Shown here one piece after another: positions 1 through 11,727 of a stretch of DNA of 64,000 bases. The position numbers were made by a program, and so were the translations under genes. Positions within the stretch are counted from its first letter, which is position 1, and each line of letters starts with the position of its first letter. The stretch comes from Tilletia caries (taxonomy: Eukaryota; Basidiomycota; Exobasidiomycetes; Tilletiales; Tilletiaceae): positions 1 to 64,000 of the forward strand of contig JALUTQ010000026.1 of the NCBI GenBank assembly GCA_032718865.1, in the 5' to 3' direction. The notes beneath the pieces are model-generated. The model saw only the letters and a program-made list of their open reading frames with translations. It ran no database searches and was not told the origin of the DNA.

Positions 1-143
1 CCCTAACCCTAACCCTAACCCTAACCCTAACCCTAACCCTAACCCTAACCCTAACCCTAACCCTAACCCTAACCCTAACCCTAACCCTAACCCCTAACCC
101 TAACCCCCCTAACCCTAACCCTAACCCCCCCCTAACCCTAACC
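1..143. repeat. Telomere, CCCTAA repeats
   Basis: The window starts with about 17 uninterrupted CCCTAA units. It then passes through variant units with extra C residues (C4, C6 and C8 runs between about 91 and 138) before unique sequence begins. C-strand repeats reading inward at the left end mean this is a left chromosome end with TTAGGG on the G strand, the usual fungal telomere sequence. The C-run variants sit only at the proximal edge, as expected for older telomere units that are no longer renewed by telomerase. Confidence 0.98.
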
Positions 144-1651
144 TTCACTGTGAGGGTGCGTGATAGCATTTGATTGCGGTGCTGAGTGTGTGTGTGCGGT
201 GACGATGTGAACAGCTACTTGTGGTGGACAGCTCCTGGTGGTGGTGGTGGTGCATCAATATATCTGCAGAGATGAGAAGTTCAGCAGTTACACATCCTCG
301 TCACCCCTGAGCGCCAGAGCGCCTGAGCCTCGCCTTTCCCGTGCTGTTGTCACGCCTTCACAGCTCTTCAGTACATACCTCAAACGCAACGTCTCTTGCT
401 AAGTCTGCGCATGTCCGAGTCCTGGCATGTGGCGTGCAGTCCAGCCCTCGCGGAAGCAAAGTTTTTCCGCGCAGCCGTGTACATACGAGCTGTATTCCGG
501 CTGTGTTCGCCTCGCTGGTCGACGCTGGAGAAAACACCGTCGCTCCAAGCCCAAAAGGTTGTCGCAGAAGTGGAAGAGAGGCTCCAAGCTGCCTCACAGC
601 TGAACGCTGAAGCGCTGGAGCCTGAAGCCTGAAGCCTGAAGCCTACTGAAGCCTGAAGATACATATGCATGCTGCAGGTCCGGATATTCGGAGCGGGACA
701 GCCTGCAGGCACGGATGGACACAAGCCAACCATTATCCGGCGTGGGAAAAAGCCCGAACCTTATTTGACATTCTCCGCGCTCACAATTCACATTGATGTG
801 CATTGACAAGGGAAAACGAGGTGCAAGCCGGTTGTCTGTTGACTCTGTTGTCAGACTGTCCTGCATCGACATTCAGTTGACCACATTCGGCGGTCACGCG
901 GTCACGTTGATCGAAGCGCTCTTATGCTTCGCGCTTCACGAGGCGTCGCCGGTTTTCTCAGCGATTGTGAGAAGCAGCGACGGACAATAGAGGTTATGGG
1001 CTCTCCGAGACTGGAATCCTGCAGCTGGCAGCAGGTGCGCAGTGTTGAAGGTGAGAGTAGCGCAGCCTCTCAGTTTCTCTGCCTTTGCGCACGGCTCCAA
1101 GCCGCGCGAGCGTCGCCTGACCCATCGCCCTTGTTCCTTTGATCGCTTCAGATTGCTACCAGCTGCAGCTCTTTTGCGTGACAATGAATTGCCATTGGAA
1201 CCGGCGGAGTTGAGCGTCCGGGACAAGTCCTCTGTACCACGAAGGCAAAAAAGCGAAGATACGAAGGCAGCCGCGCGGCCTCTCGCGGATCATGCTGCAG
1301 GCCCAGGTCACACTCAGACGCCGTCGCTCATGACCTCCGCAGCTGAGCAGGCCTAGGCGACTTGGCGTTCTCAGCGGGCAGTCCCCCCGGACCGCAGATT
1401 ATCCGCGAACGCTAGCTGTAGTATTTCTGGTCTCTGCGCAGCGCTTCGGCTAGAATTGGATAGGCAAGCGCTGTGAACTGATGCGCACACCCAAAGCCTG
1501 GCTCAAAGTCATAAAAGGCGAGGCGAATTCGCTTGTCCTTCTTGTCTTATCCAGCAACCTCATCATCAGTCTTACCTGCCTACTTCACACACAGCACCTC
1601 CCTTCTTCACCCTTTCCCCAACCCCTCATCCCTTCAATTCCCACATTCAAG
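144..1651. other. Subtelomeric sequence without a recognisable gene
   Basis: No reading frame here has recognisable domains or a plausible exon structure. There is a GGT trinucleotide run at about 236-252 and a short tandem array of GCCTGAA units at about 617-656. The last 150 bases are pyrimidine-rich and lead into the transcribed leader of the gene that starts at 1731. No Y'-like or RecQ-helicase-like subtelomeric gene is visible. Confidence 0.6.
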
Positions 1652-1730
1652 GTCAGTAAAGCTCCTTAATCCCCACACAGGTCCTTGAGCCGATGCTGAC
1701 ATTCTGTATGTTGCAATTACCACTCTGCAG

Positions 1731-2392
1731 ATGGCCGCCTCACGCACCGTTGTTGTCCACGAGACCCGCGCGGAGATGACCAAGCTCGGCGCCTACAACC
1801 TCGTCGTCGGACAGGAGTTCAAAGATGCTCGAGGAGTCTCCCGCAGCAACGTCATCTGGAAGTCTTGGACTCTGGGCCCGAAGATTACGATTCAGTGGAA
1901 CGTCAAGTACGCGCTGCAATGGACCGAGACCTTGCCCGCCAATCGCGCCAAGGTCACCTACAGCGGCGACGACTGGGTTCCGATAACATCAACGACCCTG
2001 TAGGCTACGAGCTGGACAACCAAGGCTTCTTCGTGCAGAAGGGCACAGGCACGCCCGGCTCGATCAGCATCACCAACAATGCCTACTCAATGGGCGTCCA
2101 CGTCATCGTCGGCCTGTTCGACGAGGACACCCAGGCGTATGCACCGGCCTTCATCGACCCGAACGAGTTGCTTCGCAACGGCTCCGGCACCTACACGCCC
2201 ACCGAAATCACCCGGTTCTGGTACGAGGTCGAAGCCGCCAAGGGCAGCTTTGTGTCTCACGACATCACTTCGTACGGCCAGATCATCACGAGCAAGCCCA
2301 ATGCGAACACCGACCAGTTTGTTTGGGAGGGCTCGTACGATCCTACGCAGGGCAAGTGGTCTGGTGACATCAAGGATGTCCACCATGGTTGA
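1731..2392 (+). pseudogene. Small protein of unknown family, one frame break
   Basis: The ATG at 1731 follows a clear 5'-UTR intron (GT at 1652, branch site TGCTGAC near 1693, CAG ending at 1730). The first frame codes for about 83 coherent residues rich in Trp, Lys and Thr up to a GDDW motif. The sense frame then shifts by one base near 1977-1981 and continues without a stop to 2392 through residues such as GYELDNQGFF and VHVIVGLFDED. Adding one base near GGGTTCC would make a single protein of about 220 residues with no signal peptide and many aromatic residues, possibly a beta-rich fold. I do not recognise the family. The break could be a sequencing error or a true mutation. No intron in the overlap fixes the frame without removing coherent sequence. 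Confidence 0.6.
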
Positions 2393-2896
2393 GTGTCATC
2401 TTTGGAAGGGCGTTGCCGCGCTACATCCCTATTCCGTCCGCCTTTCATCTTCTTCGCTTAGTTTCCTTCCTTGAGATCCGGCGCATATCTCCCCAGCGCA
2501 AACTTGTAGTTTCTCTAGCAGGTCTTCTCCGGCTTGCCATCGTGACCCCAATCGAATGATATTGTTCGTCTATCATTGAGCACGCGGTGAACTGAGTGCA
2601 GAGCTTTCAGATGCTGACAGCGCTGACCGCGCTGATCTGGAGCAGCTGGAAAACAACCGAAAGTCTGCAGTAGAACTCGGTGAAAGAGCTCGCGGTGTAG
2701 GACGCTGATCTTTACTGAGACGAAGATAGAGCGAAGCTTGGAAGAGCAATAATCGTGGTTCATTGAGAAAGTCAACAAGTTCTGTTCCGGTTACGAAGCC
2801 TCTTTTACAGAATCCAATATACCAAAAGCCAAAGGTGAACTAAACGTCGCGCCATACTATTTCGGCGAGCACTGATGGCCCAGGAGAATCACCGGG
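2393..2896. other. Intergenic, nothing recognised
   Basis: This is the 3' flank of the small gene on the left and of the minus-strand P450 on the right, which makes the two convergent. No coherent coding sequence, repeat or RNA gene was seen. Confidence 0.5.
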
Positions 2897-5082
2897 TCAG
2901 GCTGATGCTGCGATGGGTCGAAGTCGCAGAGGCATCGCAGCACCCTTGGCCTCCTCGCCTTGAACGACTGGGTACGCTGTGATAGGGGTCAGGTAGCCCA
3001 TCTGAACCGGAGGCTCGCCCGGAAGATTAGGCGGAAGAAGCTCGTAGCTACTGAGCAGAGACGCAAGGATATACTTCATCTCCAAAATGGCCACTGAGAA
3101 AAAGGAGACATCAGGTCAGCCAGCTGTTGAGCAATTTGAAGCAATCGCAAGGGGTTAGGGGACTCACAGCGATACCCAACTGTGGAAGCGAAAGATCAGA
3201 TCGATTGTCGATCAGTTTTGGAATCGAGATGATGTTTGGTAGCGTTCTGCATCCAATACTCACTGCACATTTGAGAGCCTGCACCGAAGGTGAGAAGGTG
3301 TGAGTACACTCCCTTGAGCTCGTTAACGGAAGGGTCCATGTCATTGCTGCCATCGTGGTACTTGTGTCCTTCGGACAGCCACCTGAAACACAAGAAAGAA
3401 AGCAAATTAGACTTTAAGCCATGCAAAACAAGGGGTGAAGGACGGCGAAACTGACCGTTCAGGCCTGAATACCTTCCCATCTGGACCCCACAGCTCCTCG
3501 CACGTGTTCATGTACTGAACGGGGAACTCAATACCTTGGCCCTTGGACACCTGGATCCGATCCGTCTTGGTGCCGTCGCGGAGGGTGATGGGTCGAGAAA
3601 GCGGAATAACGTCGTCGCAGGGTGCGTCGCGAGACATGCGTCGAATGGGACCGCAGAGGCGAAGCGTCTCGCGCACCACCGCTTCGAGATAAGGAAGCGA
3701 ATTGAGCTGCGCTGCATCTTCGACCCAGCCTTGAGCAGCGGCGCCGGCGTCCTGTTGAAGCTCGCTGCGGATGCGCTGCTGGACGCGCGCACCGTTGGCA
3801 TCCTTGAAGAGCTCGTGGCAGACAAAGGAGAGCGTTGAGCTTGTAGTCTCGTGTCCGGCCGCGAGAAGGACAGGTATGGTGTGCATCAGCTCGGCAATGG
3901 ACATACGCTGCGAAGGCTTGACATCTGGCGAGACATTGGAACGGACCATGAGAGACAGCACATCGCGCGCTGTTGTCGATGAGTCCTCGCGCTGCGCATC
4001 TTCCTTGGCGCGCTGCACGATGTCGAGGCAGAGTTTTTCCATGGACTTCCAATGTTGGTCGAGCTCGACTTGCTCCTTGACGCGAAGTAGTCGACCCAGC
4101 GCAGTCACAGGCTTATCGAGGAAGATGCGCAGCGCCGAGTACAGAGTACCGGTAGAAACCAAGCCCATGCTGGCAGTTATGACCTCTTGAAGGGCCGTAG
4201 TCTCTCCCTCGTTTGTGAGCGAATTGAACTCGTAGCCACTGTATGGAGAGTAAGAGAAATAAGCTACCCTGTTCCCTCCCACCTTTGTGGCTGGCCCTGC
4301 ATCTGTTGTCACTTACAAGCCCGCTTTTCCGATAATGTCAAGCGTGACTTTCTGGAAGTCATGTGCGATGTTTTTGAGCGTCCCAAATTCGGCCGCATTG
4401 GCGCCGTCGGCGGCCACATGCCTGTGAAGCCTATCCATGAAGAGAGCCGTCTTTTGCTGAAAGATTGGACCCATGTCGAGCACGGCATTCGCAGTGAAGG
4501 CCGGATTTGCAACCTTGCGCTGACGGCGATGCGTCTCGCCTTCCTCTGTCAGCAGTCCCCGGCCGACGTGTCGCCTCAGGATGGAGACGCGGAGCTGGGA
4601 GCGCGCGTAGGGTGTCTGCAGAAAGACCTTGTTCGCCGCTTTGTGATCACCGAGGATAATTGTGGTCTTGCGTCCGAGCGTAGTAACAGCACACACCGGT
4701 CCATAATCGTCGACTTGACACAATGTAGAGAATCAGGCAAAAAAAAGGGCCGCACAAAGACCAATGTGACGTCGATGAAGAATGACCCGGTAAGCCAGTC
4801 TGACAGTGCGAAAATGAAGAGACCTGAACGTCTGAATCTCAAGTACTCACCAGCTTGCTGAACCTCATGAGCAACTCTTCCATTCGTGTAGACGTCTGCT
4901 GACCAGCTCCCTGCCAGCCAATGTCTGATGGGAGGTCCCTTTAAGGCGCGGGCCGTGCTTGCGTACGGATGGAGGGCGAAGCGCACGAGAGGAAGGACCA
5001 ACACATAGACGAGGACAGCCGCAACGGTCCCATACGCAATGAGAGAGCCGGGGTCGATTTGAGCCTTGGAAGCGACTGCCAT
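2897..5082 (-). CDS. Cytochrome P450 monooxygenase, six exons
   Basis: A membrane-bound haem-thiolate monooxygenase, probably on the ER. The exons on the minus strand are 5082-4851, 4713-4317, 4238-3456, 3382-3264, 3179-3168 and 3093-2897. They sum to 1740 nt (579 aa) with matching phases and GT-AG borders. Residues 12-35 form an N-terminal membrane anchor. The I-helix motif AGHETTSS, the K-helix ETLRL (ExxR), and FRPER (PERF region) are all present. The haem-binding loop reads FGAGSQMC-IG and is assembled across a 12-nt microexon (3168-3179). The position normally Arg or His in FxxGxRxCxG is Gln here. The start was chosen for the anchor just after it. The substrate cannot be told from sequence. 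The gene lies alone in a gene-poor subtelomeric region, as many accessory fungal P450s do. Confidence 0.93.
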
Positions 5083-8000
5083 GACTGAGATGAAGGAGGG
5101 GGGAGGGGGCGGGAAGCTCCGAGCGAAAGGAAGGGACCGGATGTCGTGGTCGTTCTCGAGATGGTGTGGTCGAGAACTTGGACGACGGTAGTGAAGAAAG
5201 AGGAAGAAGAGCGAACCGAAGGAGAGGTCAAGCGCGTCAAATGAGTGTGTGGAAAGGAACGAGAAGTCAAATGAAACAGGAATGAATTGTCCGAATTCTT
5301 CTGGAAGAGGTATATATACATACTTGGGCGACATGCTTATATGTACAAGAATCAAGACAGATATGGGTTCACCGAGGTCATGACCGAGAGGAGGTCCAAC
5401 ACGGCAGCATGTGACAGCGAGAGAAACGGATCTGAGGCCAGAGCCTGATCCGACGCTGGTCCACAGACCACAGCATTTGCGAGCCTTCGTCGGCGAGCAC
5501 CCGTCGGCACCACTCAGAGCGCTCAGCCGACGACAATGGACGCCGTTCTGGCGTGTCGCAGACTTGGAAGCTTCCAGCCGGTACTTCCTGCGTTCCGCGT
5601 CCCGGTATGTACCCCGCATCTGCACGTTCCCTTTGTTCGCCCCCCTTTCCCCCAGACTTAATGAATCTCTATCTCTAGAGTAAGTATATTCGACCTTCCC
5701 AGATGGTCCGTACCGTGCATATCCTCATTTCGATTACAACTTCACCTGGACCGACTTACAAAACATCTCGGCGATTGCCGCAGCGCGTAGTGAGATGGCG
5801 TTCGGCGTTTGGCGTTCCGCTTCACACTGACTGGCGGCCGCCCGGTGTCAGAAGTGTCAGAAGTTGTGCGCATGCTTTCGAACATACCGGATTCGGCGAC
5901 GGGTTGACGGCCCACGACAACAGGGCACGAAGCAGTGAGTATGGAGGGAATGTGCCATGTGGGATACTGAGGGCAGTTGTGGTGGTGGTGGTCGAGCAGC
6001 ACCTTTCTGTCTCACATTACGCCGCGTGTTGTTACGCAAAGGGGCAGCAGGTCCGAGCGCGAGGCCTGTGCTGGCATCGAATCTGATTCTGACTCTTTCG
6101 CACATACAGTCATCTCATCCTTTCCTCCCCAACCAGCGTCAAGCCTGGATGCCTAAATCATAAATGTAACCGCCCGCATCCCACGCTCCACAGCCTTCAA
6201 CTGCATCCGTATCTCTCTTAGCTGACGCCCTCTTACATTATTACATATCTCTCTTGCTGCAGCCGACGCCCGACAGAGTGCAGCCGCTAGGCGCTGACTC
6301 CTTTTTTCTTTCTCTTTCTTCTTCTACTTCGCAGATTAAAGCTTCAGGCTTTCAGCTTCCTTTTGACCAGAATATTGATCGGTGAGTTGGAATCGCCCCG
6401 TCATCTTTTTCCTTCCCTTTCTCAGCCAAAGACTACTCCCTCTACTTCAATTCCACTCTCCGCAGCTTCTTCCGCGGCAAGCACAATCCACGTCGGTGTG
6501 TCGAAGTCGGGACTATGTTCAGTCATCAGTGGAAGAGCTAGGACGGCAAACGCAGAGTCAGGGTGAATCGAGGTGGTTCGTCGTCCTACACACCTATCAA
6601 CACCGACTGACCAATATCTTCCATTTCTCCTGCAGAGTGCAGACAACTGCAACGCTTCCCGGTTCTGGCTCAAGGACAACGTCAATGCGCTCTTTCCCTT
6701 CACTAGGACACTAGCTGCCTTCCTGCGCCCATCGGCCCTTCCGACAACGGCCTGGCCTGGCCTGAGTGCGAGACAAAGTACCGACCTGATTGGGGTGTCA
6801 ATACATACGCTGTCAGGTGAGAGCGCCCCCCTTATCCAAGCTTGATTCTATCCAAAAAGGCGAGCCTTTCTTACCAGTTTCTTCTTTGGCAAATTTTTTT
6901 CGAAGGAGATCAAGGGCCAAGGCTCAGGACGCAGGGAACAGTGTGAGTATCTCCTCTCTCCCTCCCTCCCTTCTTGCCTCCCTGGACGGCTCGAACACAC
7001 CTACCACTCGCTGATTGTTTTTCCGGTGGGCGGGGGGGCTGGGCCCCCCGTACCCCCCTCCAAGCCAGCTTCTTATGTCATTTTCATCTTTTATGCTAAC
7101 CTAACGGGGAGTGCGGTTTGAGTGGCATAATTGGGTATCGTTACAGCCTCTGACTCCTCATCGCTCATCCTTCTTCAGACGTCCGCAAATGACCCTGCTG
7201 TCTTCTTCTGTTTCTCTGTTACTCGCATCCGCTTCTATCTTCATCAGACCGCAGAGTAAAAACTGCAGCCGCTGATTGTCTCTACCTCTTTTTCTCCTCC
7301 GTGTTGTACCTCGCAGGCTCACGCGCTGACGCTTCAGATTTCATAGCTCAGTTGCAGCCTACACAGTGTGTACTGCGTCGTAAAGTTGGCCACCCGTTCT
7401 TCATCTGGTCTCAGTGAACAGTGAGTGCAATCTCTCTGCCTGTCAAAGTGTCAAGTACTAAAGCCTCTTCAGCCACGTACATAGCTGCTCCATACGGCGC
7501 CCGCCACCAAAACAATGACATCCATTAGCTGACACTTCTCTCTTATTTACAGTTGTTGATTGCCTTTCCCTTTTTCTTCTTCTGGCTCTAACAGGTAGCC
7601 AATACTTACTGTCAGTCATAGTCGCGCTGTTCGGATCGTTTTGCATCGGAAGGGACTCATCACGCGGCACTCGACAGTACCTGTCCGAAGCTGTTGGCGA
7701 ACTATGTTGCTTTTTCCCTCCGGTGAGTATCTGCATCGCACTCGGCACCCATCCTCTCTCTTCCAACTCACAGCTGCATTGCACTCCAATCTCATCAGAA
7801 ACGGCGACGGTAGCGGCAGCGAACAGTCGGGGCCCAGACGGCGGGATGATCTATGTGCAAGAGGCAGACCCCCTTCCCGTCCCGCCCGTTATACCCGGCT
7901 CAGCCAAAGCCCAGCGGCCAGCCTGACGATACCATCGATCACACCTGTGATCTGCACCGCGCTTTCCGACATCATCTCCTCCCCAGACTCAGAAAGTCTT

Positions 8001-8891
8001 GACTCTTGGCTGCCATGCAAGGAGAGTGGAGGCGCGCTGCCTGCTCTTGCGGACCAGATTGCATGACAAGAGAAAGTATATGGCTTGATTTGGTGCTAAC
8101 GCAAGGCAGACTTACGCAGCCCTGTCTTTGCTGTGACCTGTGGGATTTGAAAGAGCTGAGGCGGGTAGGCAAGCAACTTCTTGGCCTTTGCCCTTTGCTA
8201 CTATCTGCACCCTGCAGGTTCTGCAAGAAAATTCTTCCAATTGGCACTTGAATCTTGATGTAGGGATGACTTTTTCTGCTGCTGACTGTCACTGTCCTTA
8301 TAGCTTCTGCTCAATATTCAATTTGTTCATCCCAATCCTTCCAGGAGCTCGACCGCAAGTTACGGCTTAGTGCGGCAGGGCAAGTCGGCGTCGAACCCAT
8401 TCCGTGACTGCAGCCTGCAGGTCACCGGTAACCGGTGCTCGATACCGGTACGTGCGGCGTGCCACCACAACGTGCTCCAATTCCACACTCCAGAGTTTTG
8501 CTCGCCTGCTCATTGCTTCTACTGTTCTGGATCGTGCTGAGTTGCTGACTCACTTTTCGTACATCCTTCAGGACTCATAGGACATAGCATGTAGTCCTCA
8601 GAACTTTCGCCGCCAGTATTCGCCTCGCGGAGGCCGGAGACCGTACGGAGCGCGGGGACTGTTGTTGTTCGTCAGCGATTCGGATCAAGCCCTTTTCCCC
8701 CTCCAATCTTCAGTCTCCACTCTCTGATCTCCAGTGAGTCGCTATGTTGACGGTCCGGCACCCGCCCAGATGCATTTGAGCCCGTCCTCTGTTCTAACCT
8801 TCTTTCCTCGCCCGCTCTATCCTTCTCTCCGGCCTCCACCTACCCAAGCCCATCCTTGAAAGCTTCACCCCCTCCCGGTTTCATACATATC
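5083..8891. other. Gene-poor stretch with splice-like and pyrimidine-rich motifs
   Basis: Apart from the P450 promoter no gene could be supported. The stretch contains many donor-like GTGAGT copies (near 5936, 6381, 6818, 7420, 7719 and 8734) and intervening pyrimidine tracts, but the intervals between them do not encode a coherent protein in any frame. A GC-rich palindrome of the form GGGGGGC-TG-GCCCCCC lies near 7034-7051. The region may be a graveyard of decayed multi-exon genes. That is inference. Confidence 0.4.
5311..5320 (-). promoter_or_regulatory. Candidate TATA box of the P450 gene
   Basis: Read on the minus strand this is TGTATATATA, about 230 bases upstream of the P450 start codon, followed by pyrimidine-rich sequence. 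The match is to the general TATA consensus only. No start site is mapped. Confidence 0.35.
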
Positions 8892-9400
8892 ATGCAGATC
8901 ACCGCCGGTACTGCACTTATCCTCGCCTTTGTCGGCTCTTCTTAGGCCGCCTTTCCCCCCGTGTCCAAAGATACCTGCACTGTTCTGCAGCGAGCTTCCC
9001 TCACCATTCACCAGTGAGTCTATGCACCCACGAAGGACACGTTTCTCCGACGCAACCATTGGCTGACGTTCTCCTCCATACGCCTTCTAGAACTCGACAC
9101 GCTTGGCTGCACAAAGGTCAGCATTGACGTCCTCAGCAAGATGAAGCCCAATTCTACAAACAAGGCCTGCCAGGACCTCCAGCACGATGAGATCGCTTCG
9201 TGCCCGTCTATCTCCTGCACCCGGTCAGCCCACATCGCCCCCTCCTCAACAACCTGCCCCGACCCAAGCCGCGCCAGTACGACCTCCCCGTACACGCAGA
9301 GACCGACTCGCTCCGGAACGAGATCAATGAGTTCTACTCCTACGTCGAGATCAAGACGTGCCCCATGGCCAAGAAGGGAGGCTCACCCGAAACCCCACCT
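8892..9400 (+). pseudogene. Mosaic of decayed gene pieces: secreted-protein start and possible FAR11/STRIP fragment
   Basis: From the ATG at 8892 a short signal-peptide-like stretch (MQITAGTALILAFVG) runs into an in-frame TAG at 8943. Coherent sequence continues after it to a donor at 9014. A matching intron (branch GGCTGACG near 9061, acceptor ending 9090) leads to a Cys-containing stretch, but the frame does not join cleanly. From about 9265 a different frame reads YDLPVHAETDSLRNEINEFY and ends soon after. This resembles the conserved start of the N1221 domain in FAR11/STRIP proteins. The family assignment rests on a short motif from memory and is tentative. The piece looks like remnants of two unrelated genes lying next to each other. 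Confidence 0.4.
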
Positions 9401-9762
9401 CCTCCCTCTCCTTTTCCTCTCTTTCCTGAGTCCTGACCGTAAGAGAACTTACTGTAGTCTGTACTATAGGCTGTCGGGGCTACCATTTCCCGTCTGAGAC
9501 TTCCAAATCCCAAAGAAACCAGCACAGGAAGATTATGATCTTTTGCAGTGATTTGCACCATAGACCAAAGCGCGAAGCGCTCATTTTACTAGTGTATTTA
9601 AAAATGTCAGAAATGTGGTCTGTCCCGGGCCTGGAGACCGGGTGAATTACAGCAACCTGCAAAATGGATGACACTCGATGAATTGGGTGTGCACACACTT
9701 TAAAGTTTGAGACCCGAACTTTTCTCCGTCGCCCACCAAGCACCAAGTACCAACCACTGCTA

Positions 9763-11006
9763 CCATGGGGGTTGTTTTAAGGGGTGTAAAGCGCTTCTGG
9801 AACGCACGTGTTTACCCCATGTTATAATTTTGTATTTTGTTCCGCTGATTTGGGTGTTAAAACACCTTTCTAATAGTGTTAAAACCCAGTAAAGGCATAG
9901 TGATCACGTGACTGCTGCAGCGACCCGGAAAGTGAAACTAGGCGTCTCCAGACGCCTTCCTCACCGCCACCACCTTGCTCGACACCACGGCCCTCACCAC
10001 AAACACCCGCTACGGCCAGCCAACCTCAACATGTCATCCACGGGTAACAATACTGTAAATCGAGGGTTTCTGTCTTCAGAGAGCAGCATCAATTGAGTGT
10101 GGAAGCAGCTGTGAACCTTTTGAGATACAGGGCAGAGACTCTGAGACCACCGAGCAGACCCATTCTAATTAGAGAAACTGAAAGTCTATCTTGTCTTCGG
10201 TTCTAGCAGCCGTAGAACATAACCTCCAGGGGAGGTTAATCACAGGATGGTACGGTATTTTGATTTTTATCCCAGGATGGTACGCCCTCCAAAATTATCA
10301 CAGGATGGTACGCTGTGAAAATTATTTTTGGCTATCCTCACTGCCTGCCGAAAGAATCTCTCAAGGTATGCAAAATTACTGACTCCCTCCCCTCTCCCCG
10401 CTCAGAATGGAATCTTCTAGAGACAGTTCAGCTCTCATAGAGGGCGGCGTGCGCCCTCTGAGAGACGTAGATTCGGCCTGAGGACTTGCTATTGCAAACT
10501 GGAGAGTGCCGTACATATTGACACTGAACACTCTGACTGTAAGACGTGTAATTCCGTAAATAAAGGCCTATAACGTCCCTGACGGCCCTGGAAGAGGTGT
10601 AACTCTCGTCGGTGGGCACCCAGCCCGGCATAAGCCTGCGGAGATGCCAATGCTACACAATCTTGAGAGACTAAGTATCATCCTTGACGTTGAGGAGTGA
10701 GGACGTGGACGGGAGTGAGGAGATTGGGAAGAATCAATTTTGCCACTGTACCATCCTGTGATATTTTTGCTTTCCGTACCATCCTGGGATGAAAAGCAAA
10801 ATACCGTACCATCCTGTGATAAACCTCCCTCCAGGGGGTCCAATACGTCATTGTTTTCAGACATGATTCCGCACCACGTAAAACGCTGCGGTTTTTGCCG
10901 AGCCCTTAAAACTCCTGCACAACAGGGATGTTTTGAGAGAACCGTAAAATCATTGTAAAACAAATTATTACGAAGCGCTTTACACCCCTTAAAACAACCC
11001 CCATGG
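9763..11006. mobile_element. Nested TIR element (CCATGGGGG ends) in a palindromic TA site
   Basis: Inverted repeats starting CCATGGGGGTTGTTTTAAGG extend about 35 bp, and a TA flanks each side (9761-9762, 11007-11008). The bases outside complete a palindrome: the empty site would be CACTGCTAGCAGTG with TA at its centre, the type of target Tc1/mariner elements favour. No coding sequence was recognised. The element itself contains the 598-bp MITE at 10231-10828. Confidence 0.85.
10231..10828. mobile_element. 598-bp MITE with repeated subterminal motif
   Basis: The termini are GGAGGTTAATCACAGGATGG and its inverse, with a 7-bp direct duplication CTCCAGG on both sides (10224-10230 and 10829-10835). 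Each arm carries three copies of an ACAGGATGGTACG-like motif (ACAGG or CCAGG versions) spaced about 30 bp apart, facing inward. Such repeats usually mark transposase-binding sites. There is no coding capacity. The superfamily is not clear from a 7-bp duplication. Confidence 0.8.
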
Positions 11007-11727
11007 TAGCAGTGAAAGTTTTTCTCAGTTGTACCCTTGATCCCTATCTTGTGTGAGCATGCTGAAGGCCAAAGGGCTTGATCCTCCCCAGTAAATGCTG
11101 AGAACGATGAATGCTGATCCTCGATCCTCGATCCTCAGAGGAGAACGAAATGGACGAAAAATGCGATGTAAAGCTGAGAAACAATTTGTTCTCCATTTCC
11201 CAACTTTCGAAATCGAGCTTGAAACGAGGGTAGGATCAGGCTGGGAGCTACCGGCCGAGAAAGTAAGAGCGCAAAAGACCATATCCATTCCGGTGTCTAA
11301 CATAACATATACAATAGACCAGCGAGAGGGGAAGGTAATGGATGTTGTCGGCACGTTGACTTGTCGCGAGTAGTGAGTACAGCCCAGCAGGGCCGCACGA
11401 GGCAGCAGGGCCGCACGGAGGCAGGCGGACGAGAAGTCGAGAGTACATGTATCAGTGCACTCACCGTTTAAGAAGTTGGGTACGCTTGCTACTCGTGAAC
11501 TTCGCCTTCGGAGGGGTAGTGACTAGTGTATGGGTGCCTGTCTGGGAGGCTCGTACGAAAGGGGCTGAGCGGCGGAGAAGATTTTACGCGTCAGAGAGAT
11601 GTGTATATGTTTGTGTGAGCGCACGCGCCTACATCGCGACGCGTGCTGGAGCGGGGAGACAGATAACTCACCGATTCCGTGGAAAGATACTCACTCCGAA
11701 GGGGCGGAACGCGAGAAGGATGCTCAC

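Noticed and set aside
144..1480. Telomere-linked RecQ helicase or similar subtelomeric gene
   Set aside because: No helicase motifs or long coding frame were found in the first kilobases.
1902..1963. Intron explaining the frame break in the small gene at 1731
   Set aside because: A GT-AG interval of 62 nt would fix the phase, but it would remove about 20 residues of coherent protein sequence and has no branch site comparable to that of the 5'-UTR intron.
5700..8880. A spliced gene built from the many GTGAGT-like donors
   Set aside because: No combination of intervals gave a continuous, protein-like reading frame or recognisable motif.
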